Source of the DNA: Colimorpha sp964483145
GTDB lineage: Bacteria > Bacteroidota > Bacteroidia > Bacteroidales > P3
Assembly (NCBI GenBank): GCA_964483145.1
Contig: CAZAAK010000036.1
Span: 1-22,815, forward strand
Reading direction: 5' to 3'
Length of the DNA: 22,815 nucleotides
Part shown: positions 8,242 through 17,315 of the stretch, one piece after another
Layout of the letters: each line of letters starts with the position of its first letter
How positions within the stretch are numbered: position 1 is the first letter of the stretch
Made by a program: the position numbers and the translations under genes
The notes under the pieces: generated by a model
Databases searched by the model: none
The model's input: the letters and a program-made list of their open reading frames with translations, nothing else
What the model was told of the DNA's origin: nothing

Positions 8242-9315
8242 ATGAAAGAAACAAAAGAGAAGCGTTTGGGGCTACTTTGGTCAAAATTATATGCAACGTT
8301 TTTGGTAGGGTGTATCCTTTGGGTAACAGCCTCATGCGAGAAAGTTATTATGGCAGATGATATTTCATCTTCGCCTGCCAACACTTTTGGCTATTTATGG
8401 AAAAAATTCGATCAGCAGTATGCTATGTTCGATGTTAAGGGTGTGGACTGGAATGCTATGTATGATAGCCTTTACCCTTTGATAAACGATTCTATGGGCA
8501 ACGACAGTCTGTTCCTTGTCTGTGCCTCCTTGCTTGGTAGTCTGCACGATGGTCACGTCAACCTCTATACCCCTTACGACATCTGTCGGTCCGATTCGAT
8601 ATACTATAACTTCTATGCCGAAGGTGATATCGATGTAAATACCGTGGTACTCAACTATATGGGTATCAATTACCATGTGTCTGGAGGTTTGTCTCATTCG
8701 GGGCTCTGCGGCGATAGCATCATCTATGTCCGCTACGGTTCTTTCAGTAATGCCGTCGGTTTAGGACAGCTCCGTCACCTGCTGCAAAGTTATCCCAACG
8801 CCAAAGGCATGATTTTCGACATCCGTGGCAACGGAGGGGGCAATGTAGCTAATATCTACCGTTTGCTGAGTTTGATGCCATCGCATGGGCAGACACTCTA
8901 CTATTCGCAGATCAAGTCAGGTCCGGGTCACGACGACTTCAGTCCGCTTGAGGCCACTTGCGCTCCAAAGGTATCGGAAACCGATGAGGACATCTTTGAA
9001 AAGCCGGTTATTGTACTGATAGACAGGGGTTGTTTCAGCGCTGCTAGTTCCTTCGCCATATGTACGCAAGCCTACGAAAACATGGTTTTGATGGGGGATA
9101 CCACTAGTGGCGGGTTGGGCATGCCTTCTATGGGTGTTCTGCCCAATGGCTGGCGCTACCGCATCACGGTGACTCGAGCATTGGCTTTGGATGGCGTCAA
9201 TTACGAGAATGGCGTTCCTCCAGATATACCGTTACGGCTCGATTGGGAAAAAGTCCGGATAGAAGGACGCGACAACATCATCGACTCGGCCTGTGCCATC
9301 CTAATGAAACATTGA
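8242..9315 (+). CDS. S41-family peptidase lipoprotein
   Basis: The 357-residue product fits the S41 (tail-specific/C-terminal processing) protease family. A hydrophobic segment ends in VTASC-EK, so Cys32 is the likely lipidation site. LLGSLHDGHVNLYTP (98-110) is the usual N-terminal S41 signature, DIRGNGGGN (193-201) the substrate-binding/oxyanion strand, and DRGCFSAASSFA (261-272) holds the probable nucleophile Ser266, followed by GDTTSGG (285-291) and YENGVPPDI near the end. I see no convincing PDZ domain. It probably acts on the periplasmic face of a membrane. The PPDK-like gene starts 25 bases downstream, which suggests one transcript although no functional link is obvious. Substrate unknown. 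Confidence 0.87.
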   Translation: MKETKEKRLGLLWSKLYATFLVGCILWVTASCEKVIMADDISSSPANTFGYLWKKFDQQYAMFDVKGVDWNAMYDSLYPLINDSMGNDSLFLVCASLLGSLHDGHVNLYTPYDICRSDSIYYNFYAEGDIDVNTVVLNYMGINYHVSGGLSHSGLCGDSIIYVRYGSFSNAVGLGQLRHLLQSYPNAKGMIFDIRGNGGGNVANIYRLLSLMPSHGQTLYYSQIKSGPGHDDFSPLEATCAPKVSETDEDIFEKPVIVLIDRGCFSAASSFAICTQAYENMVLMGDTTSGGLGMPSMGVLPNGWRYRITVTRALALDGVNYENGVPPDIPLRLDWEKVRIEGRDNIIDSACAILMKH

Positions 9316-9340
9316 TACTAAAAAACCAACAAGAAGTACT

Positions 9341-12007
9341 ATGAAAATTCTGATTAGGGCAAGCTACCCCAACTACCAGATGATCCGGCGCTATGCCGAA
9401 TGTGGTCCGGAAGTATTCAACAGAAATGTGGACGACCTCAACAATGTACTAGAGGGCAATAAGCCGGGCACTGTAATATACAGCATCGCCGACGAAAATG
9501 AGCCACGTGAATTTCCCCCACGGTGGTACGACATGTTTATGCTGTTAAGAATTCGGGGTGAGGAAAAGGAAATGTTCCTGCGCCTTCTTTTGGCCGAAAA
9601 TGATGGCACAGCAACTACTAGACAACTGGCTCTTTTGGCCGAAAAGCGAAAATCGCTTCGGGATAGCGTCATTCACTATGTTGCCTCACACCCTCTCAAG
9701 GAAGACGAGGAGGTAATCACTGCGCTGACCGACAAGGATTTCTCTGCAGAAGAAATTAGCTACAAGGGCAAAATGCTACTGGACTTGACACGCAACTGCT
9801 ATCCTGTCCCAGATTTCGTTATCTTGACGGCTGAATCTTTCAGACACCCTGAACATCTACAGGAGAAATTGGCCATGGCCATAGACAATCTAAAAATCAT
9901 GATTGGGCTTGATCTCGCCGGAGAACCAAGCCCCCTAGTTTTTGCAATCCGTTGCGCTATGCCGCAATACATCCCAGGACTGATGCCTACCTTGTTGAAT
10001 ATCGGTGTCACCCGCGAGGTGTATGGTAAACTCTGCAAGCAGTACGGTCTTAACATGGCCAATCGGATCTATCTTTCCACACTTCACACTATTGCCGAAA
10101 TGCTTGGCATCGAAAGGAAATACCAAAGTGTCAATAGCGTGCTCTCTGTTGAAAAGCAACGGGAACTCATAGTTCTGATGGAAAAGGAGATTAGTGAAGC
10201 CCGCGAGGATGGTCAGCGACTACTTTCCGATGCTTTCTACCAAGTGCTCAAACTAGTGGAGCATGTGCGTAAGTTCTATATCGACAATCAGGATATGATA
10301 CTCACTTTCATGCAGGGTAAACAGGCTTCGCCTTCGCTGATTTTGCAACGTATGGTCTGGACCATCGGCAACAACGAATCCTACCCCGGTGTGCTGTATA
10401 GTCGCAACAGCCGTACCGGCAAGGGTAGTCAGATCGAGAGTTATCGCAATATTTTCGGTGAAGAAATTATGACTGGCGATGTCACTTCCGACGATACCTC
10501 CTACATCAACCGCGATACCATAAAGAACTCCTATCCTGCAGTCTATCATTTCCATCCGCTATTGGTAAAGTTAGAAGAACGCTACAAGTCGCCAGTAACC
10601 ATTGAGTTTGCAGTAGAGACACGTCCAGAAAAAGTGAGCCTTTTTTCTGTCCTTCAGTTGAATATGTCGGAAATGACTGGCCCTGCAGCCCTTATTTCAG
10701 CCATCGATTTATTGCGTGAGGGGCGTATCGGTAAGCATCATGTGATGAATATCATTAAGCCTTACCACACACGCCAAATTGTATCCGCCTCAATCGACCC
10801 GCAGTCGATGCAAAAATTACAGTTCTTCGGCAAGGGTTTGAGCGTGTTGCCACGCACCGCCATCACCACAGTACTTTGCTTCAGCCCTAGTAAGGCCCGT
10901 GAGATTTCTGGCAAAGGTGAGCAGGTGTGTCTCTGTCAAGAACGCTTTGTGCCCGAGGATACCATTGTCCTCAACGAGGTGCACGCCATCCTTAGTATGA
11001 CTCCTGCGGCTATTCATGTCGTTACCGCCTGCCGCGGTTACGGCATCCCAGCTTTTATGAACCTTCAGAACTACGGCATCCGTTTTGTCCCAGAAGGCAA
11101 GAGTTACAAATTAGTCAACGATGAGGGTTTGGAGTTGCGTGAGATGGACCGCATTACCATATCCAGCCGTCAGCAGGCCATTTACAAAGGAGTGGCGGAC
11201 TTCAAACCGGCCCGCTTTACCAAATTTCTGCATGGCGAGCACATCCCAATGACTCCCGAAGAGGTGGTTTTTTTCAACGACATGAAAAGTGCTTACGAAA
11301 CGTACGAGGAAATCGTCACTAGTGAACAAGCCTCGGTAATTGATGATGTGGATCAATTGGCGCGGTTAATCCGCTTGGAGTTGCAGGACAAACCCGATGT
11401 GGCGATGGGTATTGTAAACAATTGGTATCAAGGCAACTCCGACCAATATGTGCGGCAAGTGTTGGAGAGCAAAATGGGTTCACATCATGACCAGTCGCGG
11501 GTATTCAACTTTTTGAGTGATAAACGAAAATTGCACTTCTTTCTGAAAGTGTCGAAAATCTGCATCAACAATGGACTCTCTGGGCTGAGTGCAGGCTCTT
11601 TTATGTTGGGCCGCTTCGTGGCAAAACCTATGTCCACTACCGTCTGGGATGGTTTGGATACCCAGATTGTAGCCTTTTTGTTGAACGAATACGTGCTTTA
11701 TGAGAAGTATTTGCATGTGTTGGAAGAGGTTGGCGAAATTCGCCTTGCTAGGGCTCACAGTCGTATCGCAACAGAGGGTATTGATAATATGGTAATTGAC
11801 AATTTTGATATCTATAACTTCATCCCGCTACTCTATTCCCACCACGATTGGAAGGCTATCGCCGTGGCATTGGAATGTATTGAACACCAAGATAATACCC
11901 ACATTTTGGTCGAAAAGCTCTCCAAACCTATCGATCAAATCTTCGATATGACCAAGCCTTGGGTGAAAGCCGAGGTGGAGTCGGTTCGGAAGGCGTGGAA
12001 CTTATAA
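9341..12007 (+). CDS. PPDK-like phosphohistidine-domain protein without PEP barrel
   Basis: The 888-residue protein resembles the front half of pyruvate phosphate dikinase (PPDK). YPVPDFVILTAESF (154-167), LVFAIRCAMPQYIPGLMPTLLN (199-220, compare the PPDK SVRSGA...MPGMMDTILN), GVLYSRNSRTGKG (350-362) and TIEFAVE...VLQLN (420-441) follow the ATP-grasp domain. AIHVVTACRGYG (557-568) matches TSHAAVVARGMG, giving His559 as the phosphorylatable histidine. Residues 1-135 are unlike PPDK. The last 270 or so residues are helical and do not show the PEP/pyruvate TIM barrel. The usual LQTR arginine is Asn441. It is likely a cytoplasmic ATP-dependent dikinase or phosphotransferase with an unidentified acceptor; calling it true PPDK or PEP synthase would be wrong. 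It is converged on by elbB, whose stop lies 6 bases away. Confidence 0.75.
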   Translation: MKILIRASYPNYQMIRRYAECGPEVFNRNVDDLNNVLEGNKPGTVIYSIADENEPREFPPRWYDMFMLLRIRGEEKEMFLRLLLAENDGTATTRQLALLAEKRKSLRDSVIHYVASHPLKEDEEVITALTDKDFSAEEISYKGKMLLDLTRNCYPVPDFVILTAESFRHPEHLQEKLAMAIDNLKIMIGLDLAGEPSPLVFAIRCAMPQYIPGLMPTLLNIGVTREVYGKLCKQYGLNMANRIYLSTLHTIAEMLGIERKYQSVNSVLSVEKQRELIVLMEKEISEAREDGQRLLSDAFYQVLKLVEHVRKFYIDNQDMILTFMQGKQASPSLILQRMVWTIGNNESYPGVLYSRNSRTGKGSQIESYRNIFGEEIMTGDVTSDDTSYINRDTIKNSYPAVYHFHPLLVKLEERYKSPVTIEFAVETRPEKVSLFSVLQLNMSEMTGPAALISAIDLLREGRIGKHHVMNIIKPYHTRQIVSASIDPQSMQKLQFFGKGLSVLPRTAITTVLCFSPSKAREISGKGEQVCLCQERFVPEDTIVLNEVHAILSMTPAAIHVVTACRGYGIPAFMNLQNYGIRFVPEGKSYKLVNDEGLELREMDRITISSRQQAIYKGVADFKPARFTKFLHGEHIPMTPEEVVFFNDMKSAYETYEEIVTSEQASVIDDVDQLARLIRLELQDKPDVAMGIVNNWYQGNSDQYVRQVLESKMGSHHDQSRVFNFLSDKRKLHFFLKVSKICINNGLSGLSAGSFMLGRFVAKPMSTTVWDGLDTQIVAFLLNEYVLYEKYLHVLEEVGEIRLARAHSRIATEGIDNMVIDNFDIYNFIPLLYSHHDWKAIAVALECIEHQDNTHILVEKLSKPIDQIFDMTKPWVKAEVESVRKAWNL

Positions 12008-12038
12008 AACGACCTAAGCGTGTGCCTTGCTCAGGTCG
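12006..12038 (-). terminator. Intrinsic terminator overlapping the end of elbB
   Basis: On the minus strand a 10-bp stem with one mismatch (12038-12029 with 12019-12010) and a 9-nt loop is followed by four T (12009-12006). The stem contains the elbB stop codon, and the T run overlaps the stop codon of the convergent PPDK-like gene. The T tract is short, so strength is uncertain. Confidence 0.5.
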
Positions 12039-12673
12039 GCTTCCAACGCAGCTACCATATTTTCGGCACCTGCAAAAATTTCGCTGATGTGTTCACCTAC
12101 CATATAGGCGGGGGTGGTGTAGACTCGGTGCTGTCGGTCGGCACAGAATTCTGTGGCTCGACAACATTGATGCCTAGCCCCCAACTGCTCGGCCACTAGA
12201 GAGGCTACACATGGCTGGCCCAAAGTTAAGGTGATACCGTGCCGACCGAGCACTTTGGCCACTACGATAGGGGCAATGCACATGGCTAGCACAGGTTTAT
12301 GGGCATTATAGGTGTCGTTGATGGCCTGTTCCACATCGGGTCGCACCTTCATGTTGGCTCCGTCAAAGGCGAATGTGGATAGGTTGCGGGCTGCACCCAT
12401 GCCACCAGGCAGGGCCAAAGCATCAAAGTCTCTAGCATTGTAACGGTCGAGAGTTTTGATGTCGCCTCGGGCAATGCGGGCGGATTCTACAAGAATGTCG
12501 CGTTCTCCCTCTTCATGGCCGTCCATATGACTCACTACCCGGTATTTCCCTTCGGGGGAAAAACATTGGTATTGCCATCCCCGACGGTCAAAAGCCAACA
12601 TCAAGGAGAGGGTTTCTTGCAGTTCGCTACCGTCGCGATTGCCACAACCTGATAAAATCAAAGCTATTTTCAT
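12014..12673 (-). CDS. elbB: ElbB / DJ-1-PfpI-like glyoxalase-type protein
   Basis: The 219-residue product matches ElbB of the DJ-1/PfpI superfamily: ILSGCGNRDGSE (6-17), ILVESARIARGDI (60-72), ALPGGMGAARNLS (87-99) and MCIAP with the nucleophile-elbow Cys132, then TPAYM near the C-terminus. ElbB homologues show glyoxalase III-type activity in vitro, and the older link to isoprenoid synthesis is weak. It is cytoplasmic and of normal family length. The ATG at 12673 overlaps the TGA of the upstream helical protein gene in an ATGA arrangement, so translation is probably coupled. The frame is open further upstream, but that part overlaps the neighbouring gene and lacks family similarity. Confidence 0.9.
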   Translation of the reverse strand: MKIALILSGCGNRDGSELQETLSLMLAFDRRGWQYQCFSPEGKYRVVSHMDGHEEGERDILVESARIARGDIKTLDRYNARDFDALALPGGMGAARNLSTFAFDGANMKVRPDVEQAINDTYNAHKPVLAMCIAPIVVAKVLGRHGITLTLGQPCVASLVAEQLGARHQCCRATEFCADRQHRVYTTPAYMVGEHISEIFAGAENMVAALEADLSKAHA

Positions 12674-14430
12674 AATCCAAGTATTATTTCCATTTTGTTG
12701 ATTTCTTTTACGCCTTTGAGTTGATTGTTGGTATTGGCGGCATCTGTTTCTAGCTTTCCCCACACAGATCCTTGCACGCTAATAAATGCTTCCAACTGTT
12801 GCATGTAGATTGTCAAATCTGAGATGTGGTTGATGCTTTGGGTGGACATGTACACATCTTCTAACATATTATAGGCTTTCCGTATGTTGCTGTAGGGCTT
12901 CATTGCTGCATCGATTCTATCACCGAGTTGTTTACTTTGGTCAGCCAAATGCATGGAATTGATGCAGGTAATTCCAATGTCGCGGCAGTCTATCAATTGA
13001 TCGATAAACTCGCTTCCTCCAGTTGCGTCAATGAAAGTGGGTGTGAATACAAACTGTTTGCAGATGTTCTGAAACCCATTGTGGATGATTCGGTGCTTTA
13101 TCCAACCTTTGCTGATAGTATCCTTATACCGATCTATTTGTTGGCGCAGTACGATGATGGAGTCGTATTGTCGCTGTAATAGTTCGAAATGATCCATCTC
13201 AAGACCGAAACGGGCAGCGTCATCAAGCGACATGTAGTTGGGCGACATGGAATTTACACTGCTAATCTGTTTGTAGGCTTTGGCTACTTCGCTATATTTC
13301 ATACCACAACGCTTCACAATGGAGTCCCCGTGCATCTGGATTTGTGATAGACGGTTGAAATCTTGAATATAACAGGCTTGTACTTGGGTGAATTCCTGTA
13401 GCCTTTGAATGAATGCTTCGGCATCGGTGAGGGTATTGAAAGATGGTACAGTGTTCACGGTTGCGGCCACTTGCTGGTAGGTCTTGGCCTCTTCGCGCGA
13501 TTTGGAACTGTAAAGACTGTAGATACGTTTGCCAGTGGCATCAATCTGCTCACGCAGGTCAACTGCCTCCATATAACTGTTTTGCACTTCCATTATGGCC
13601 TCAAGCCGACTGATGTATTCGTAGTACCCCTTGATGGAGGCAAAATTGATCTCTGGGGTGGGTTGGCGAAATGTGCGTTGGTAGGAACGTAACACGTCGG
13701 GGTGTCTATTTTCGCAGCGGACTTTTAGCGTATTGACAAAGTTGTTGATTTTTATTGTATATCCACTATTGCTCAATATGTTGTCAATGAGGTTCTTTTG
13801 AAAGTTGGAGAATTCTTGTAGGCTGGCCAAATAGGCACTGTCGCTACGCTTCATCGAAAAATCGTACCGATTATAGACCGATAGGTAGGCGTAGTAGATG
13901 TCCTTGAGTTCCTTTTTGCGGATTTTGTCACTAATGCCAATGCCTTCGCAGGAGTTGAGTATGGTGCGGTGTTGGCGGCTAATGGTATCCCTGCACAGGT
14001 TGAGGGCGTTTTGCTGAATGTTGTCCTGACGGATGTGCTCTTGGTCAATGTATTGGTGAGCACGGTCAAGCACATATTTCGACAAAATGTTGATCCTTTG
14101 TGTATAGATTTGGTAGTCCTCAATGTAATGGGTGGCATCAATCCACACGGTGTCATTATTGTGGCGGTAGTCATAAAGCATTACATTGGTCATAGTCATT
14201 AGTTTGGCGTTGAGGGTGACGCAGGTGTCCGTCATGTCACTGTTGGCACCGTTGAGGCTGTCGAGGTAACGGGCCACATGAAAGGTGTCGTCCAGAAAAA
14301 TGGGTCGTATGCCGAAATCAGTAGCCAACTCTTTGACGGAAACTGGTATGGGCCTCTGCGCATGGGCAACACCTGCTAGCCAGCAGACGGAAAGGATAAG
14401 CAGATATCTTACTTTTCTAACTCTCTTCAT
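12670..14430 (-). CDS. Secreted helical protein with five about 68-residue repeats
   Basis: I do not recognise a named family. The 586-residue protein starts with a signal peptide (MKRVRKVRYLLILSVCWLAG, cleaved near AHA-QRP). Residues 30-257 are mainly helical. From residue 258 on, degenerate repeats begin at about 258 (TPEINFAS), 328 (VPSFNTLT), 396 (SPNYMSLD), 463 (TPTFIDAT) and 531 (QSINHISD). Each has a pattern like P-x-aromatic, a helix with F-I-x-x-L-x-x-F-x-x-VQ, then L-R-x-Q-I and a final A-Y-x-x-I helix. This suggests a stack of helical hairpins or a spectrin-like rod in the periplasm. It starts 5 bases after the PurF-like gene and overlaps elbB by 4 bases, an odd mix of one secreted and two cytoplasmic products. 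Function unknown. Confidence 0.8.
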   Translation of the reverse strand: MKRVRKVRYLLILSVCWLAGVAHAQRPIPVSVKELATDFGIRPIFLDDTFHVARYLDSLNGANSDMTDTCVTLNAKLMTMTNVMLYDYRHNNDTVWIDATHYIEDYQIYTQRINILSKYVLDRAHQYIDQEHIRQDNIQQNALNLCRDTISRQHRTILNSCEGIGISDKIRKKELKDIYYAYLSVYNRYDFSMKRSDSAYLASLQEFSNFQKNLIDNILSNSGYTIKINNFVNTLKVRCENRHPDVLRSYQRTFRQPTPEINFASIKGYYEYISRLEAIMEVQNSYMEAVDLREQIDATGKRIYSLYSSKSREEAKTYQQVAATVNTVPSFNTLTDAEAFIQRLQEFTQVQACYIQDFNRLSQIQMHGDSIVKRCGMKYSEVAKAYKQISSVNSMSPNYMSLDDAARFGLEMDHFELLQRQYDSIIVLRQQIDRYKDTISKGWIKHRIIHNGFQNICKQFVFTPTFIDATGGSEFIDQLIDCRDIGITCINSMHLADQSKQLGDRIDAAMKPYSNIRKAYNMLEDVYMSTQSINHISDLTIYMQQLEAFISVQGSVWGKLETDAANTNNQLKGVKEINKMEIILGL

Positions 14431-14435
14431 GGCAG

Positions 14436-15842
14436 CTATTCTCCATAGGAACTGCCATCAAAACAGTGGGTGCAGACTTGACACTTTGGCAAGCCGATGG
14501 CATCGCATATGGTGCTTAGTGTATTGAATTTTAGTGTATCTACGCCAACCGTACGGCGAATTTTCTCCACCATCCGAGCATACTGCGCGCTAGTGTGGTC
14601 CTGGTAGGCTTCAAGGTTGCGTACCTGACCTCCTTCCAATTCCTCAATAACCCGGCGGGTGATGAGTTCCTTGTCTGTTTTCGAGGCAGAGAAGTTGAGC
14701 CATTGGCAACCGTGCACAAGTGGTGGACAACTGATGCGTACATGGATGTGCTTCACTCCATTGGAGTAGAGCATCTTCACTTGGTCGCGCAACTGTGTGC
14801 CGCGGACAATACTGTCATCGCAAAACACCACATCTTTGCCCTCTAGTACTTTGCGTGATGGAATCAACTTCATCTTGGCTACCAAGTTGCGGGCTTCCTG
14901 ATTGGTGGGCATAAAACTGCGAGCCCATGTGGGGGTGTATTTCAATATGCCTCGTTTGTAGGGAATACCGCTACCGGCTGCATAGCCCAAGGCCATGCCA
15001 ATACCTGAATCGGGAATGCCCGAAACATAGTCGGCCTCCACATTGTCGCCCTTGCCCATGGCTTCCCCTAGGCGAAAACGCACCTCTTCCACGTTGATGT
15101 TCTCATACTCCACGCAGGGGTAGCCGTAGTAAATCCACAAGAAAGAGCATATCTGCATTTTGTCGTTTGGGGATACTATCTGCCGAAATCCTTCTTTGTT
15201 GATCAACACCGCCTCCCCAGGTTTGATAAAATACTCAGTCTGGTATCCCAAGTTGACGTAGCTGTGGCTCTCGCTGGCTACGGCGTAGTCGTTCTCGCGA
15301 CGCCCTATTGTTAGGGGTGTGCGCCCGTATCGGTCGCGGGCTGCTATGATGCCGTCGTTGGTGAGAATAAGAAAGGAAACACTACCGCGCACATGGGCAA
15401 ATACGTTGGCAATTCCATCGGCAAAATCCTTGCCCTGGGTAACCAAAAGGGCAATTAGTTCTGTGGGATTGGTCATGCCCATACTTAGTTCGGTGAACTG
15501 TTGGTTGCGATCCAAACACATCTTTTCCAATTCGGCTATGTTGTTGATTCTAGCCACTGTACATACTGCAAAACGGCCCAAATGTGAGTTGCATACGATG
15601 GGTTGTGGGTCAGAGTCGCTAATTACCCCGATACCTTTGTCTCCCAACATCTCGTTGATGTCGTTGGCAAATTTGGTCTTGAACTGAGTGTTCTCGATGT
15701 TGTGGATGTTGCGATGGATGCTCCCGTTGTCAATGGTGCTTAAGCCGGCACGACGCGTCCCCAAATGTGAATGATAATCGGTGCCGTAGAACAAATCGGT
15801 AGCGCAAGGCTTGCCGGTGACCACTCCAAATAATCCGCTCAT
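14436..15842 (-). CDS. PurF-like amidophosphoribosyltransferase with Ser2 in place of Cys
   Basis: The 468-residue protein has the PurF layout: an Ntn-type glutaminase domain (about 1-235) and a phosphoribosyltransferase domain with the PRPP motif VVFCDDSIVRGTQ at 338-350. PurF normally makes phosphoribosylamine from PRPP and glutamine using the Cys exposed after Met1. Here the start reads MSGLFG, so the nucleophile is Ser2 (codon AGC), and glutamine hydrolysis should be lost or much changed. Cysteines at 232, 372 or 379, 454, 457 and 460 correspond to the Fe-S ligand positions of Bacillus-type PurF. It may be an ammonia-using or repurposed paralogue; I believe similar MSGxFG forms occur in other Bacteroidales. 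A strong promoter lies about 108 nt upstream. It leads an operon with a secreted helical protein and ElbB. Whether it supports purine synthesis is unknown. Confidence 0.85.
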   Translation of the reverse strand: MSGLFGVVTGKPCATDLFYGTDYHSHLGTRRAGLSTIDNGSIHRNIHNIENTQFKTKFANDINEMLGDKGIGVISDSDPQPIVCNSHLGRFAVCTVARINNIAELEKMCLDRNQQFTELSMGMTNPTELIALLVTQGKDFADGIANVFAHVRGSVSFLILTNDGIIAARDRYGRTPLTIGRRENDYAVASESHSYVNLGYQTEYFIKPGEAVLINKEGFRQIVSPNDKMQICSFLWIYYGYPCVEYENINVEEVRFRLGEAMGKGDNVEADYVSGIPDSGIGMALGYAAGSGIPYKRGILKYTPTWARSFMPTNQEARNLVAKMKLIPSRKVLEGKDVVFCDDSIVRGTQLRDQVKMLYSNGVKHIHVRISCPPLVHGCQWLNFSASKTDKELITRRVIEELEGGQVRNLEAYQDHTSAQYARMVEKIRRTVGVDTLKFNTLSTICDAIGLPKCQVCTHCFDGSSYGE

Positions 15843-15956
15843 GGTTGCTTTTTATTTTACTTTGTTGATGATATTATGCGTGTTTATTGATATCCTGAGT
15901 GTATATTTTTGTTGTACAAACAGTTGTATTGTATTTTGTTTCGTTCTAAAAAACGA

Positions 15957-15987
15957 CAAAGGTACATTTTTTTTTTCAACTGTCAAA
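15957..15987 (-). promoter_or_regulatory. Promoter of the PurF-like operon
   Basis: Read on the minus strand, TTTG at 15987-15984, a 19-base spacer and TACCTTTG at 15964-15957 give a full match to the Bacteroidetes consensus, with ten A in the spacer (15976-15967). The -33 element lies inside the end of mtaB. The leader is about 108 nt and contains a TTGTACAA palindrome near 15912-15919 whose meaning is unknown. Confidence 0.75.
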
Positions 15988-17280
15988 TGAGAAGTTCTCG
16001 ACAATTGTTAACTCCGTAATAGGGTAGGGGGTCACTGTGCCGCAAAGTGCCTCTTCAAAGGGACGTTGGAGCCGGATGTAATTGTCGGTCCACCCCTGCA
16101 TCATTTCGCCTGTGGGTCCACTATGACGCGTATGCTCCCACAATACCATACGCGTCTTGTTCCGTTGGCTTTCCACAAATGCGTGGCGCTTGCATTCCGA
16201 AAGCCGATGCAACTCTAGGCTGCGGGCTTTCCTGATGGGGATGGCAACCTTTTCCTTCATCTTTAATGCCAATGTGTTGGGCCTGTCAGAGTAAGGAAAC
16301 ACGTGCAAGTAGGAGATAGGCAAACCTTCCAGATATTGCTTGCTTTGGGCGAAGCTCTTATCGTCCTCACCGTTAAAACCGGTAATTACGTCTGCTGCAA
16401 TGCAGGCATCGGGCATTACCCGGTGAATATGCTCCAACCGGTTGGCATAGAGGGTAGTGTCGTAGCGTCGGCGCATCATCTTTAGCACTTTGTCCGATCC
16501 AGCCTGTAGTGGAATGTGAAAATGGGGCAGGAAAGTACGCGACTGGGCTACAAAATCAATAATTTCATCGGTGATGAGATTGGGCTCGATGCTAGAGATT
16601 CGATACCGACGGATGCCTTCTATTTTGTCCAACTCTTTCAAGAGGTCGATGAATCGCTCTCCGTGGTGCAATCCAAAGGTGCCGGTGTTCACTCCTGTTA
16701 ATATCACTTCCTGTGTGCCGGTGGCGGCAATTTCGTGCGCCGTTGCAACGGTTTGGGCAATGGTCGCGCTCCGGCTTCGCCCTCGGGCAAAGGGTATGGC
16801 GCAGTAGCTACAGAAATAGTCGCAACCGTCTTGTATCTTGAAAAAGGTGCGGGTGCGGTCATCGCCAGAATAGCTAAGTTGAAAACTCATCGGCTCGCCG
16901 GTACTGATGTAAGGTTGTTTGATATCTTTGCCTTTGTGCTCCTTGCGTAGCTCCGTAACAATATCCAATAATTTGTGCTTCTGGTCGTTACCCAATATTA
17001 TGCTCACACCCGGTATGGAGGCAATCTGTTTGGCATCGTTTTGAGCAAAGCAACCAATCACGGCTACGATGGCCTTGGGATTCTGTGTGACGGCTTGCCG
17101 AATGGCATTTCGGCATTTTTTTTCCGCTACAGAGGTCACAGTGCATGTGTTTATCACGTAGAGGTCGGCCTTTTCGTGATAGCTTACTATGTCGTATCCA
17201 GCAGCTACGAATTTCTTCTGTAAGTTACTGGTCTCTGCAAAGTTGAGCTTGCATCCAAAGGTATGTGTTGCGATGTTCAT
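15976..17280 (-). CDS. mtaB: tRNA t6A37 methylthiotransferase MtaB
   Basis: This 434-residue radical-SAM enzyme fits MtaB, which converts t6A at position 37 of ANN-decoding tRNAs to ms2t6A. The N-terminal UPF0004 domain supplies Cys10 (THTFGCKLN), Cys45 (INTCTVTS) and Cys76 (VIGCFAQ) for one 4Fe-4S cluster. The radical-SAM motif CDYFCSYC at 152-159 supplies the second, followed by AIPFARGRSRS, which is typical of MtaB rather than MiaB or RimO. The C-terminal 60 or so residues (GWTDNYIRL and after) look like a TRAM RNA-binding domain. The ITGFNGED segment departs slightly from the usual VGFPGE. Length is normal. Its stop overlaps the spacer of the promoter for the PurF-like operon downstream. 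I could not assign its own promoter. Confidence 0.92.
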   Translation of the reverse strand: MNIATHTFGCKLNFAETSNLQKKFVAAGYDIVSYHEKADLYVINTCTVTSVAEKKCRNAIRQAVTQNPKAIVAVIGCFAQNDAKQIASIPGVSIILGNDQKHKLLDIVTELRKEHKGKDIKQPYISTGEPMSFQLSYSGDDRTRTFFKIQDGCDYFCSYCAIPFARGRSRSATIAQTVATAHEIAATGTQEVILTGVNTGTFGLHHGERFIDLLKELDKIEGIRRYRISSIEPNLITDEIIDFVAQSRTFLPHFHIPLQAGSDKVLKMMRRRYDTTLYANRLEHIHRVMPDACIAADVITGFNGEDDKSFAQSKQYLEGLPISYLHVFPYSDRPNTLALKMKEKVAIPIRKARSLELHRLSECKRHAFVESQRNKTRMVLWEHTRHSGPTGEMMQGWTDNYIRLQRPFEEALCGTVTPYPITELTIVENFSFDS

Positions 17281-17315
17281 TTGAGTTAATAGAAGTTAAA
17301 GTTATAGATGGCTTG

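Noticed and set aside
12674..12763. N-terminal extension of ElbB
   Set aside because: It overlaps the upstream gene in another frame and has no ElbB similarity; the ATGA overlap start is standard.
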